Assembly (NCBI RefSeq): GCF_033955345.1
Contig: NZ_CP138332.1
Location: 124,001-188,000 of the forward strand
DNA length: 64,000 bases
Direction of reading: 5' to 3'
Source of the DNA: Sphingobacterium bambusae
GTDB taxonomy: Bacteria; Bacteroidota; Bacteroidia; Sphingobacteriales; Sphingobacteriaceae
Shown piece after piece: positions 55,401 through 63,581 of this stretch. Within the stretch, counting starts at the first letter, position 1, and each line of letters starts with the position of its first letter. Both the position numbers and the translations under genes were made by a program. The notes under the pieces were generated by a model. That model saw only the letters and a program-made list of their open reading frames with translations, did not search any database and was not told the DNA's origin.

Positions 55401-56085
55401 TTAAGCTCAATCGTTTGGAAATCTCTTCATCCTTCTTTTTCAGCGCATGTTGTAGCTCTTCCCTTTTCTTAAAATCGTCTCGAATCCGCAAATAAAAAAT
55501 AACCGTGATCAAGAGTGATAGAAGCGCAGCGATAATGATGAACACGGCTGTATACGAAGACGAGCTATCCAAAGTTTTGCGTCTACCATCCAATAACGAC
55601 TCTTCATGCTGTATAAATCTAGAAATAACCACCCTACAGCTATCCATGTAAAGTTTCCCTTCTTCCAGCTGGCTAATAGTGATTGGCTCTCCGCGTCGTC
55701 TACCTGCCACAAGATTGGCTAAAATTGCTGTGCGTGATTCAATGACAGTCTTCAAGGTATCAAGCCGCTTAACCTGCAAGGGGTTATCCGCAGTGAGTCT
55801 CGAAGCCCTAGCTAGCGATTTAGGCAGCGATGCCAAGCTTAAATTATAAGGTTCTAGAAAGGCATCCCTCCCTGTGAGGTGAAAACCACGTTGTCCGGTT
55901 TCTGCATTCTGCAGATCGCTTAAAATACTATTTGCCGCAGCGATGGCCCTTCGTGTATGGTCTACTTTCTCCCGATTACTGATTTGATCCTGAATACTGA
56001 TGTACGAAGCAGCAGAGCTGGCTATCAGTATAACGAGCGAAATACCGAACCCAACTTGAAGGTTTCGCAGGAATTTTCTTGGCAT
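52486..56085 (-). CDS. Hybrid histidine kinase with CHASE3, HAMP, GAF and three receivers
   Basis: 1199 residues. Order: TM1 (about 11-32), CHASE3-like periplasmic domain (about 35-175, with NAETGQRGFHLTGRDAFLEP), TM2 (about 180-200), HAMP (about 200-265), GAF (about 285-430), a long coiled coil (about 430-525), HisKA with His536 in ANMSHELRTPLNS, HATPase (about 640-755, N box NLLANAIKF and G box FGGTGLGLSISREIA), then receivers 1 (Asp860), 2 (Asp982, LDMGVPDKSG) and 3 (Asp1129). Coupled to the next receiver gene by stop/start overlap. The architecture fits sensory kinases that switch lifestyle or stress programs; the input is unknown. Confidence 0.93.
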   Translation of the reverse strand: MPRKFLRNLQVGFGISLVILIASSAASYISIQDQISNREKVDHTRRAIAAANSILSDLQNAETGQRGFHLTGRDAFLEPYNLSLASLPKSLARASRLTADNPLQVKRLDTLKTVIESRTAILANLVAGRRRGEPITISQLEEGKLYMDSCRVVISRFIQHEESLLDGRRKTLDSSSSYTAVFIIIAALLSLLITVIFYLRIRDDFKKREELQHALKKKDEEISKRLSLIQRVAYQIAHGDYSTRIEDNEQDDLGSLAVSLNDMTDALKQSFDELNDNEWRQEGLALLNDKLMGNKSEQLIAKDVLQHLVDYGECLNGAFYLFEGEALHLQAAYGLEDTMKDIYAPGEGMVGQVFLDAKEKVVKDIGSNGGFVVSFASGAMQINQLVLLPILLEGNCIGVVELGALQAIDGFTLAFFKEATTNVARALAAAKSRRQVQTLLEETQAQAEELQTQHGELENLNTELEAQTQKLQASEEELKVQQEELLQSNQELEERSKLLEEKNQLIAERNLEIQQKAEELALSTKYKSEFLANMSHELRTPLNSILLLSRLMSENTEENLNEEQIESALVIQSSGTSLLSLIDEILDLSKIESGKMELEYTAVNLSDVVRDLHNLFTPLVQEKSLDFGIHLSAELEQTLETDRLRLDQVLRNLLANAIKFTNKGRVELIIEQYEHDSRFIAFSVVDTGIGIAYDKQLVIFEAFQQADGSTRRKFGGTGLGLSISREIARLLGGEIRLASKENEGSTFTLLVPKERATKAVKPVTDELIEIISSDVNEVKTLIADQETSYTTENIPDEVDDDRHNIQPGDPVILIVEDDTNFAKALLKYTRQQNYKGIVVVRGDLAAEAALTYKPLAILLDIQLPVKDGWQVMDEIKGNVATRHIPVHIMSSMQVKKESLLKGAIDFINKPIALERIGDMFKRIEHALSVHPKKVLIVEENPKHAMALSYFLGSFDIVSEIKNNVEDSVRALASDEVNCVILDMGVPDKSGYETLEAIKKNEGLENLPIIIFTGKNLSQAEEVRIKQYADSIVIKTAHSYQRILDEVGLFLHLVEERKTDSVKKAGSKLGSLNEVLNGKTVLIADDDVRNIFSLTKALEKYQMRIVSAIDGKEALTQLQNNPDVSIVLMDMMMPEMDGYETIKLIRAQPQYARLPIMAVTAKAMTGDRERCILAGASDYISKPVDIDQLLSLLRVWLYEN

Positions 56086-56089
56086 ATTG

Positions 56090-57556
56090 TTAATTTAGTG
56101 GTATGGTAAAATAAAAAGTGGAGCCCTTTCCCAATTCACTTTCGAGACCAAAAGTGCCCTGATGCTGGCGAATAATTTCCGAACAAATGTAAAGTCCAAT
56201 ACCTAAGCCCTGAAATTTCACCGAAGATTCCTCCACGCGGTAAAATTTATTAAAGATGTCCTGCTGCTTATGTACGGGAATGCCTATGCCAAAATCCTTC
56301 ACTTCCACCTTCACCGTGTGGGAATCACGCACCGTATTGACGATAACCTGCTCACTATTGGGCGAATACTTAATGGCATTCGTTAAATAATTGATCAACA
56401 CCTGCTCAATACGAATCTCATCACCCAATACACCAACATCCAAAGAGTCTCCCGTGCGAATAATATCTGGAAGTTTCTCATGGGTATGGCAAATCGTGTC
56501 GATAGCATTGACCAGTAGATCCTCGAAGTTAAATGGACGCATGTTCATTTTAAGCTTTCCATTGTCGATTTTAGAAATATCTAATAAGTCTGCTATTAAG
56601 CTATTTAGCTTAGCCACCTGCACCTGTACTTTATCAATATATTTATTTGCAGGGTGTTCTTCGTCAATGGTTACCGTGCGTCCTAAGAGCTGCGTATAGG
56701 CCTTGATACTTGTCAACGGCGTTTTCAACTCGTGGCTAGCGATACTCAAAAATTCATCCTTCTTTTTCTCTACCTGCTTCCGATCTTCAATATCGGTGAA
56801 TGTTCCTACCCAACGAGAGCTATGGCCCTGTTCCTTTATGGGGATAATACGCAACAAATGGGAACGAAAACTGTCAGCGCTGATCTCTTTGATCCGAACT
56901 TCCATCTCTAATGGCGTACTTTTCACCATCGAAGCAGCCCATTCCTCTTCTATAGCCGGATCTCCAGCAGCCGTGTCGGGAAACAGAGTTGCCGAATTAG
57001 AATATCGAAACCACTTATTGTTGACAAAATCTATCTTGCCATCGCTATTTGCTGTGAAGGCTATCTGTGGCAGGGATTCCAAAATAAGATGAAGGTAATC
57101 GACCCGTTCCTTTAACGCTTCCTGCGCTTGTTTGCGACTTTCGATTTCACTACGAAGTATACGTTGCGTCTCGTTTAGGGCTAAAGTTTGCTCATATAGC
57201 CTGTAAAAGGTCTTCACTTTCAATATCAGGATATCCGGGTCGACGGGTTTGGTGACATAGTCAATTCCACCGGATGCATATCCCCGTGTGATAAACTTTT
57301 TATCGGTGTTAACGGCTGATAAAAAAATAATTGGAATATCCCTTGTTTTGCTGAAGCCTGACAATGTTTCGGCAACTTCAAATCCATCAATACCGGGCAT
57401 CTGTACGTCTAAAATAATTAACGCATAATCATTGCGAAGCACCTTCTTCAAAGCCTCTTCGCCCGACAAGGCAGTATCCACCGAAAAATCCTTCGACTCT
57501 AAAAGCTTTTTTAGCGAAAATATATTTTCAGGTTTGTCATCGACTATCAGAATCAT
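56090..57556 (-). CDS. Receiver-PAS histidine kinase
   Basis: 488 residues. An N-terminal receiver (1-118; Asp50 in LIILDVQMPGIDGF, Lys in YVTKPVD), a PAS domain (about 150-260), HisKA with His275 in SIASHELKTPLTS, and HATPase (about 380-488; GLGIGLYICSEIIRQHQG). No transmembrane helix, so it is cytoplasmic and may respond to phosphorylation of its own receiver. First gene of the operon; the hybrid kinase starts 4 bp after its stop. Confidence 0.92.
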   Translation of the reverse strand: MILIVDDKPENIFSLKKLLESKDFSVDTALSGEEALKKVLRNDYALIILDVQMPGIDGFEVAETLSGFSKTRDIPIIFLSAVNTDKKFITRGYASGGIDYVTKPVDPDILILKVKTFYRLYEQTLALNETQRILRSEIESRKQAQEALKERVDYLHLILESLPQIAFTANSDGKIDFVNNKWFRYSNSATLFPDTAAGDPAIEEEWAASMVKSTPLEMEVRIKEISADSFRSHLLRIIPIKEQGHSSRWVGTFTDIEDRKQVEKKKDEFLSIASHELKTPLTSIKAYTQLLGRTVTIDEEHPANKYIDKVQVQVAKLNSLIADLLDISKIDNGKLKMNMRPFNFEDLLVNAIDTICHTHEKLPDIIRTGDSLDVGVLGDEIRIEQVLINYLTNAIKYSPNSEQVIVNTVRDSHTVKVEVKDFGIGIPVHKQQDIFNKFYRVEESSVKFQGLGIGLYICSEIIRQHQGTFGLESELGKGSTFYFTIPLN

Positions 57557-58119
57557 CTATACCATATTGAATGTAAAGTACGAAGCCATGGTCATTCCGC
57601 AAAACGTTTAAATAACCAAGCGCATACCGCTATAACAAAAGTTTAGCCCTTTTATAAGTTAATAGTTGTCCCAAAACGAAATGTTTCGGCACGCCCTCTA
57701 TCATCAAAAATCAATCCAATTTAGGGCGCGTTTTTGTTCTATAAATATACATCTTTCCAAACGTAAATGCAGGTTATCCTCCCGTAAAATATATTGCAGA
57801 CCTTCCATTGTAAAACAGGGAGTCCCATGACACCTGAAAATGAACAGCTTTCGTATAAGAACTACTGCAACCATCGTAAATCCTGCGGCTGCTTCTTGGC
57901 ATGATGCTGTTGTCAAAAACCGTATATTGGGACCCGCGTGATAAAAACAACAGGTATCAAAACAAAAAACAAGTATTTATACATATGTTATCGCGTATTT
58001 TTATCGGAAACATTTTTTCACGGCCATAGGCACATCCCGCCAATTTGAGTAAAAAACAAGTCAATTCCTGATCTATTTATCGTCACCAATGAGCGTATGA
58101 TCTATTTCTTAAAAAAAGA
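57557..58119. other. Intergenic region without recognisable gene
   Basis: About 560 bp between the divergent kinase operon and the small secreted protein. An open frame on - (57704-57916) carries no recognisable motif. I see no tRNA, repeat or long inverted repeat beyond short ones such as CGAAATGTTTCG. It should hold the kinase-operon promoter, but no site matched the consensus well. Confidence 0.4.
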
Positions 58120-58150
58120 GTTGTAACAATCCCAAGCTGTTCCTATATTG
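58120..58150 (+). promoter_or_regulatory. Promoter of the small secreted protein
   Basis: TTG in GAGTTGTAAC followed after 20 bp by TATATTGG (one mismatch to TAnnTTTG), just upstream of the coding start. The transcript leader would be short. Confidence 0.5.
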
Positions 58151-58173
58151 GTGTGAACAAATTTATAATCCTG

Positions 58174-58623
58174 ATGACTTTTAGCAAAACCCTAACATCA
58201 TTCCTTGCTGTTCTGGCTTGTTTCGCCTGTTTTCCTAAGGCAAACGCACAAGTACAATCCAAACAACAGGTAGAAACAGCCGTTGAAACGCTTAAACAAG
58301 CTATGCTCAAACCTGACGCATCAATTTTGAACAAACTCAGCGCCGACGAATTAACGTACGGCCATTCGAGTGGAAAGATTGAAAGTAAAAAACAATTTGT
58401 CGAAACCCTAGTTTCGGGCGCCTCTGTATTCAAAGAAATCAATCTAAAAGACCAGACGATACAGACCGTAGGCAATACAGCTGTTGTGCGTCATATATTA
58501 GAAGCAAAAACCGATGACCCGGGAAAAGGGCCAGCGGATGTCAAAATAGGCATTGTGCTAACTTGGGTTAAGGTCAAGGGACAGTGGCAGTTGCTAGCAC
58601 GTCAAGCATTTAAAGTATCTTAA
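58174..58623 (+). CDS. Secreted NTF2-like / DUF4440-type protein
   Basis: 149 residues from ATG 58174; a GTG at 58153 would add seven codons. The N-terminus is a signal peptide ending in PKANAQ. The mature domain is a cone-shaped NTF2-like fold: VETLKQAMLKPDASILNKLS, LTYGHSSGKIESKKQFVETL, and a C-terminal LTWVKVKGQWQLLARQ strand typical of DUF4440/SnoaL-like proteins. Periplasmic; substrate or ligand unknown. It is followed by a clear intrinsic terminator. Confidence 0.85.
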   Translation: MTFSKTLTSFLAVLACFACFPKANAQVQSKQQVETAVETLKQAMLKPDASILNKLSADELTYGHSSGKIESKKQFVETLVSGASVFKEINLKDQTIQTVGNTAVVRHILEAKTDDPGKGPADVKIGIVLTWVKVKGQWQLLARQAFKVS

Positions 58624-58629
58624 GGTAAG

Positions 58630-58664
58630 ATGCGCATTTCGCAAAGTACTATGGAAATGCGCAT
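58630..58664 (+). terminator. Intrinsic terminator
   Basis: ATGCGCATTTC (58630-58640) with GAAATGCGCAT (58654-58664), followed by TTTTCC, 6 bp after the stop of the small secreted protein gene. Confidence 0.8.
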
Positions 58665-58671
58665 TTTTCCA

Positions 58672-59649
58672 TTAGCCCATTAGTATAGCTTCGATAATTT
58701 TTGTTGCACGCAACGCCGTTTCTCCTGTCGAGGGGCAATCGCCCTGTCCGCGCAGTTCATCCACAATAGCGCTTATCAAACCTTGCTGTATATGTAAGGG
58801 CCTTTCATAGTCAAATAACGTTTTTCCACTTTCAGTAAGCAATTCTATAGGCTTGAAATCAAAGGTTCCGCATGTCAGCTGACCTTCGGTACCGACAATA
58901 ACAATCTCATCTTGTGCACTTCCTGCCGTAGTGGAAAAACACCAAACCGCATTACCCAAGACACCATTACGATGTTTCCATACCGCGGTAACCGTATCAG
59001 CAACATCGTAATTACCCGCCAAATTGACCGCACGTCCTTGAACATCGTCAATGGGCGAAATTAAGTAGTCAAGTATATCCATGCTGTGGGGTGCTAAATC
59101 GACAAAATATCCCTCTCCGCCTACCTTTTTATCGATCCGCCAGGTATGTTTCGCCGGATCTAAGTCGGTCGATAAGGGCGCTTTCATCAGGCGCACCGAC
59201 ACCGCTAAAATCTTTCCTATACTGCCTTGCTCCAGCAGCTGCTTCACCTTCTGAAAGTAAGGAAGGCTCCGTCTGTAAAATGCCACAAAAAGTCGACGTC
59301 CCGTTCGATTTGCAACTTCAATCATCTCCTCCGCCTCCCTTACCGAGAGCGCCATAGGCTTTTCCACATAAACATCCTTTCCCGCCTCCATCGCGCGTAT
59401 TGCAAACTCCTTATGGGTGTCTGGCGGTGTGGCCACATAGACAATCGAAATTTCAGGATCCTCCAACATGTCTTCCCATGCACGGTATACCTTCTCGACC
59501 TTGTGTCGCTGCGCGTAATCCACGGCTTTCTCATATGTTCTAGATGTAACGGCGACTAAAGAAGAGTGCGCTACCTTATACAAGGCCGGTCCGCTTTTTA
59601 CTTCTGTGACGTCGCCCACACCGATCATTCCCCAATTTACTTTTTCCAT
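58672..59649 (-). CDS. Gfo/Idh/MocA-family oxidoreductase
   Basis: 325 residues, cytoplasmic. The N-terminal NAD(P)-binding motif is MIGVGDVTE; YVATPPDTHKEFAIRAMEAG and DVYVEKPMAL (with the EKP Lys) are family blocks, and the second domain has VDLAPHSMDILDYLI with the catalytic-type His. Members oxidise or epimerise sugars, inositols or related polyols; the substrate is unknown. It is one of three such genes in this 5-kb stretch, but not closely similar to the other two. Confidence 0.9.
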   Translation of the reverse strand: MEKVNWGMIGVGDVTEVKSGPALYKVAHSSLVAVTSRTYEKAVDYAQRHKVEKVYRAWEDMLEDPEISIVYVATPPDTHKEFAIRAMEAGKDVYVEKPMALSVREAEEMIEVANRTGRRLFVAFYRRSLPYFQKVKQLLEQGSIGKILAVSVRLMKAPLSTDLDPAKHTWRIDKKVGGEGYFVDLAPHSMDILDYLISPIDDVQGRAVNLAGNYDVADTVTAVWKHRNGVLGNAVWCFSTTAGSAQDEIVIVGTEGQLTCGTFDFKPIELLTESGKTLFDYERPLHIQQGLISAIVDELRGQGDCPSTGETALRATKIIEAILMG

Positions 59650-59730
59650 GTTATCTGCTTAAACGTGTTTAGTAGCTATCGACCTACTCGATATACTTTA
59701 AAAATAGGGATTATCAGGTATAATTAACGA

Positions 59731-59770
59731 AAAAAGGCGGAACATAATAAACTTATGACCGCCTTTTTTT
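59731..59770. terminator. Bidirectional intrinsic terminator
   Basis: AAAAAAGGCGG (59731-59741) with CCGCCTTTTTT (59760-59770) around an 18-nt loop, with A/T-runs on both sides. It lies after the cold-shock-domain gene (-), 16 bp from its stop. Confidence 0.85.
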
Positions 59771-59786
59771 ATGAAATATTAAACAA

Positions 59787-60215
59787 TTACGCCTCTACCA
59801 ATACCTCGGATATCTGGTTTCCTTGCTTTGTACGAACCGACTTATATTTTACTTTTTGGTTTAACTGTAAAACTTTACCAGCTAAATTATCGTTGAAATA
59901 CACGGTTTGGCTCGTTAAGTTGTCGCGAATAAAACCATAATGCCCTTGCTCATTGTAGTACGAAACCTTACCATGTTGATATTCATCAACGTCTACCGGT
60001 CGGTGAAGATCTTCTTCTTTGAATTCGTACTTCTTTTCTGGAGGGGTATTGGATATATTCCCGAACTCATCCACGTAGGCAAACATATCTTCCAATGATT
60101 TACCCTTGTCATTGTCCATTTTGTGCATTTCTCTCTTTTCGAGCTTATGCTGTCTCTTAAGCTGTTGCTTTTTTACGCGTTCCTTTTTGTTAAATGTAAT
60201 CTGGCTTTTTCCCAT
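59787..60215 (-). CDS. Cold-shock-domain protein with a basic N-terminal extension
   Basis: 142 residues. The C-terminal 65 residues form an OB-fold cold-shock domain with GHYGFIRDNLTSQTVYF, the equivalent of the RNP-1/RNP-2 surfaces. The N-terminal 35 residues are very basic (KKERVKKQQLKRQHKLEKRE), followed by an acidic middle. This suggests an RNA chaperone with an extra nucleic-acid-binding arm; lineage-specific relatives have the same plan. The 160-bp upstream region could hold a long 5' leader. Confidence 0.88.
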   Translation of the reverse strand: MGKSQITFNKKERVKKQQLKRQHKLEKREMHKMDNDKGKSLEDMFAYVDEFGNISNTPPEKKYEFKEEDLHRPVDVDEYQHGKVSYYNEQGHYGFIRDNLTSQTVYFNDNLAGKVLQLNQKVKYKSVRTKQGNQISEVLVEA

Positions 60216-60458
60216 TCAGTGATTTTAAAATAAATAGATAATTATGTCTCGCAAGACACCTTAGTTTTCCATGCTATCGTAAGCAAAGAAGATAGTGAAG
60301 TGAGGTATACCGCAAATATACAAAATTTCGAGCAGTTTTGCAAGTTATGCAACGGCAGGCAACGTTAAGCATGAATTATGCTAACGAAAAATAAGGATAA
60401 TATTATAAATCTCATGATTTATATGTACATTCAAACATTACTTCTATTTCAAATCCAA

Positions 60459-60872
60459 ATGGTTACAATAAAAACAGTCAACAACCCCGTTGACGCCCAT
60501 CTGCTTAAAGTAAAATTGGAAAGTGAAGGGATCCGCTGTGAACTTCGATACATAGCATCCGGTGAAGACCAAGACGCATCGTCTACGGCTATCCAATTGC
60601 ATGTCTTATCGGGAGACATCGAACAGGCCAACAATTTAATCGACGAGTCGAGTTCCTTGCGTTTCGATGAAACGCATTCTATTTGCCCGCAGTGTAATAC
60701 CGCCAACAGTTTATCGACGAAAGATACCAACAAGCATCTGCGCTTGTTTATTGAATCCCTCTTTACCTTATCAACCATGAACTATCAGAAAACGGAACCG
60801 AAAAGCGGATCCATAGGATGCACCTGCAAACATTGTGGCCTAAATTACGCTCCCAATAAATTAGAAAAGTAA
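60459..60872 (+). CDS. DUF2007-domain protein with a C-terminal zinc-ribbon-like segment
   Basis: 137 residues from the ATG at 60459; the frame is open to 60378, but the family begins at MVTIKTVNNPVDAHLLKVKL, so the inner start is preferred. Residues 1-70 are the small alpha/beta DUF2007 domain (ferredoxin-like, putative signalling). The rest has CPQCN and CKHCG pairs that could bind zinc. Function unknown. Confidence 0.8.
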   Translation: MVTIKTVNNPVDAHLLKVKLESEGIRCELRYIASGEDQDASSTAIQLHVLSGDIEQANNLIDESSSLRFDETHSICPQCNTANSLSTKDTNKHLRLFIESLFTLSTMNYQKTEPKSGSIGCTCKHCGLNYAPNKLEK

Positions 60873-60902
60873 CTTAGGCCACAGCATATTCCCCAGAACA
60901 AG

Positions 60903-62186
60903 CTACACTACGGGCAATTTAAAGCCATTATGGTAGTTTGCCTGTAAGTATTTATTGGCTTCTTTATCGCTAAACTGACGTTTATCGCGATCCCAAAACA
61001 ATTTTTTTCCTGTTCGATAGGCGATATTCCCCATTTGCGAGAAAATCGCAATATGCGCCCCCGCCTCAATAGGTGCATGTAGATGTTTCTTATCCTTACG
61101 CTGTATGGCTTCAACAAAATTCAACATATGCTTATCCAAACCGTTGTCTACCGATTTCTGAAAGGTAACAGCATCCATACGCCCCTTTTCGGGGATCACC
61201 TCCCAGCCTTCACGGTTCAGCACAAGTGTGCCGTTATTACCAATAAAAGCCACACCGTGATTCTTGTTATAGGGACCTAAGTCAATACCATTGGCATGCT
61301 CCCATTGAATATTAAAACCCTCAAATTCAAAAACAGTGGTTAAGGTGTCTGGAGTTTGTGCCGCATCGTCTGGATAGGCGAATTTACCGCCGGCCGCCAT
61401 AATCGACTTAGGGTCTGACACCTTCATCCCCATTAGGGCATAGTCCAACATGTGTACACCCCAGTCGGTCATCAGCCCACCCGCATAATCCCAAAACCAG
61501 CGAAATTCGAAATGAAACCTATTCGGGTTAAAGGGACGCTTTGCCGCAGGGCCCAACCATTTGTCGTAGTGAACGCCTGTTGGAACTGCCTCATCGGCTT
61601 TCACAGGAATGCTTTTCATCCATCCTTGGTAGGCCCAGGCCTTCACCAAGCGAATCTTGCCCAGTTTACCACTATGTACATAAGCAATAGCATCCTTAAA
61701 ATGTTGTTGGCTACGTTGCCACTGTCCCACCTGAACCATCTTATCACTTTTCGCCGCCGCAGCCTGCATAATTTCGCACTCACGTATTGAGTTACCAATA
61801 GGCTTTTCAACATAAACATGTTTTCCTGCCTGCACAGCATCTACCATTTGCAAACAATGCCAATGATCGGGCGTGCCGATGATCACAGCATCCACCAGAT
61901 CGGATTGCAACAGGCTTTTGTAGTCGATAAATCGCTTAACCTCAATCTTTCTTTCTGCAAGCTCCTTGATCCGCTTATCCAAAATACGTTCGTCCACATC
62001 ACAAAGCGCTGTACACTGTACGCCTTTTTGTTTAAGTATGGCATTCAGGTTTGACCACCCCATGCCATTCACGCCAATCAGTCCTACACGAAGTGGAGCG
62101 TCGGCACGCGTAAATGCATGCGATTTTAGGAAAACACTGGATGCAGCTAGCAGCGTAGCCTGTTTAATAAAATCTTTTCTTTTCAT
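60903..62186 (-). CDS. Gfo/Idh/MocA oxidoreductase with a Tat-like signal
   Basis: 427 residues. The N-terminus MKRKDFIKQATLLAASSVFL resembles a Tat-type leader with a single RK pair, so export is likely but not certain. Motifs: GLIGVNGMGWSNLNAIL, IIGTPDHWHCLQMVDAV, DVYVEKP-like VYVEKPIGNS, and FRWFWDYAGGLMTDWGVHML. It is a close paralogue of the next gene upstream (62220-63437), about 33 bp away. The pair probably oxidises related substrates in two compartments. Substrate unknown. Confidence 0.9.
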   Translation of the reverse strand: MKRKDFIKQATLLAASSVFLKSHAFTRADAPLRVGLIGVNGMGWSNLNAILKQKGVQCTALCDVDERILDKRIKELAERKIEVKRFIDYKSLLQSDLVDAVIIGTPDHWHCLQMVDAVQAGKHVYVEKPIGNSIRECEIMQAAAAKSDKMVQVGQWQRSQQHFKDAIAYVHSGKLGKIRLVKAWAYQGWMKSIPVKADEAVPTGVHYDKWLGPAAKRPFNPNRFHFEFRWFWDYAGGLMTDWGVHMLDYALMGMKVSDPKSIMAAGGKFAYPDDAAQTPDTLTTVFEFEGFNIQWEHANGIDLGPYNKNHGVAFIGNNGTLVLNREGWEVIPEKGRMDAVTFQKSVDNGLDKHMLNFVEAIQRKDKKHLHAPIEAGAHIAIFSQMGNIAYRTGKKLFWDRDKRQFSDKEANKYLQANYHNGFKLPVV

Positions 62187-62219
62187 ATGTCAGGTTTAAG
62201 AACAATTCCGATTTAAGAT

Positions 62220-63437
62220 CTAGGTTTTAGGAAATTTATAACCATTATGGTAGCGAGCAGCAAGGTATTCGTTGGCCGGCTTTTCCGAAAAGCGTCCTTT
62301 CTTTGCATTCCAAGTCAGCTTTTGTCCTGTTCGATAGGCAATATTCCCCATATGCGACAGTTTGGCGATATGGGCAGCTTCTTCAACCGGTGCTTTTATA
62401 ATTTCCGGTGCACGACGGCGTACAGCGTCTATAAAATTGACCATGTGCAGCTCCAACCCGGCATCCTGCCTTTTTTGTAAAGGTACCGGCTCCATGCGAT
62501 CATTCTCGGCAATTACTTCCCAACCGCCTCTATCCAAAACCAGCGTCCCTTTATTGCCAATGAAAGCGATTCCATGCTCGCGTCCGTAAGGACCATTGCT
62601 GATACTCGTCGCATGTTCCCAAATAATATTGAAGCCGTCAAACTCGTATACGGTCGTTAGCGTATCTGGTGTGTCGCCTGCATCTTCGGGATAAGCAAAT
62701 TTTCCGCCTGTCGCCATAATGGATTTCGGCGTGGAAGCTTTCATGCCCAACAACGCGTAATCCAAAAGATGTACGCCCCAATCTGTCATCAACCCGCCAG
62801 CATAATCCCAGTACCAGCGAAAGTCGTAGTGAAAACGGTTTGGGTTAAACGGATGTCTTTGGGCCGGCCCCTCCCAACTTAAGTAGTCGACGCCTGCCGG
62901 CACGGGCGCATCGGTTTTTTCTGGAACACGTTGCTTCCAGCCTAGATAGGCCCAAGCTTTTACAGTCCTTATTTTACCAAGCTTACCACTATGCACAAAA
63001 GCTACGGCATCTTGGAAATGGCGTTGGCTACGCTGCCATTGCCCTACTTGAACAATTCGATCTGATGCCTGCTTGGCTTTAATCAGGGCGTCGCACTCCA
63101 CGATGGAATTGGCCAACGGTTTCTCGACATACACATCTTTTCCCGCCTCCATAGCGGCAATCGCTTGCAGGCAATGCCAATGATCCGGCGTAGCGATGAT
63201 CACCACGTCCACTTCTGGATCTGCCAGCATTGCATTAAAATCTTTATAGTGTTTCGGAACAACGCCGATCTCGCTTAGCTGCTTGCCTCGCTGCGCCAGC
63301 ACAGCGTCATCAATGTCGCAAATGGCCGTGCAGCGAACGCCTTCGACCTTTAGTATGGCTTCCAAATTATGCCAGCCCATCCCCTTTATTCCAATAACGC
63401 CGACACGGACTTCGGAAGAAAAATTATTAAACTCCAT
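62220..63437 (-). CDS. Gfo/Idh/MocA oxidoreductase, cytoplasmic paralogue
   Basis: 405 residues, no signal peptide. Motifs nearly identical to the neighbour: GVIGIKGMGWHNLEAIL, IIATPDHWHCLQAIAAM, DVYVEKPLANS, FRWYWDYAGGLMTDWGVHLL, and GIAFIGNKGTLVLDRGGWEV. First gene of a two-gene operon; the Tat-type paralogue follows after 33 bp. The long identity indicates a recent tandem duplication followed by gain or loss of a leader. Confidence 0.9.
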   Translation of the reverse strand: MEFNNFSSEVRVGVIGIKGMGWHNLEAILKVEGVRCTAICDIDDAVLAQRGKQLSEIGVVPKHYKDFNAMLADPEVDVVIIATPDHWHCLQAIAAMEAGKDVYVEKPLANSIVECDALIKAKQASDRIVQVGQWQRSQRHFQDAVAFVHSGKLGKIRTVKAWAYLGWKQRVPEKTDAPVPAGVDYLSWEGPAQRHPFNPNRFHYDFRWYWDYAGGLMTDWGVHLLDYALLGMKASTPKSIMATGGKFAYPEDAGDTPDTLTTVYEFDGFNIIWEHATSISNGPYGREHGIAFIGNKGTLVLDRGGWEVIAENDRMEPVPLQKRQDAGLELHMVNFIDAVRRRAPEIIKAPVEEAAHIAKLSHMGNIAYRTGQKLTWNAKKGRFSEKPANEYLAARYHNGYKFPKT

Positions 63438-63581
63438 TATATCGATGGTTTACGGATTAGTCTAGCCCAAGATAGCTATTTTTTTGACATCAAAAAGTAA
63501 AGCTAAAGTCAATATCGGGATTGTTACGTGTCGACTGTTTGCTTTTTTTCGTAGTTTTATCCGCATCCATTCCAAAGAGCT

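Noticed and set aside
57704..57916. 70-codon open frame on - in the 560-bp gap
   Set aside because: No recognised motif and no clear promoter; kept only as unannotated intergenic DNA.
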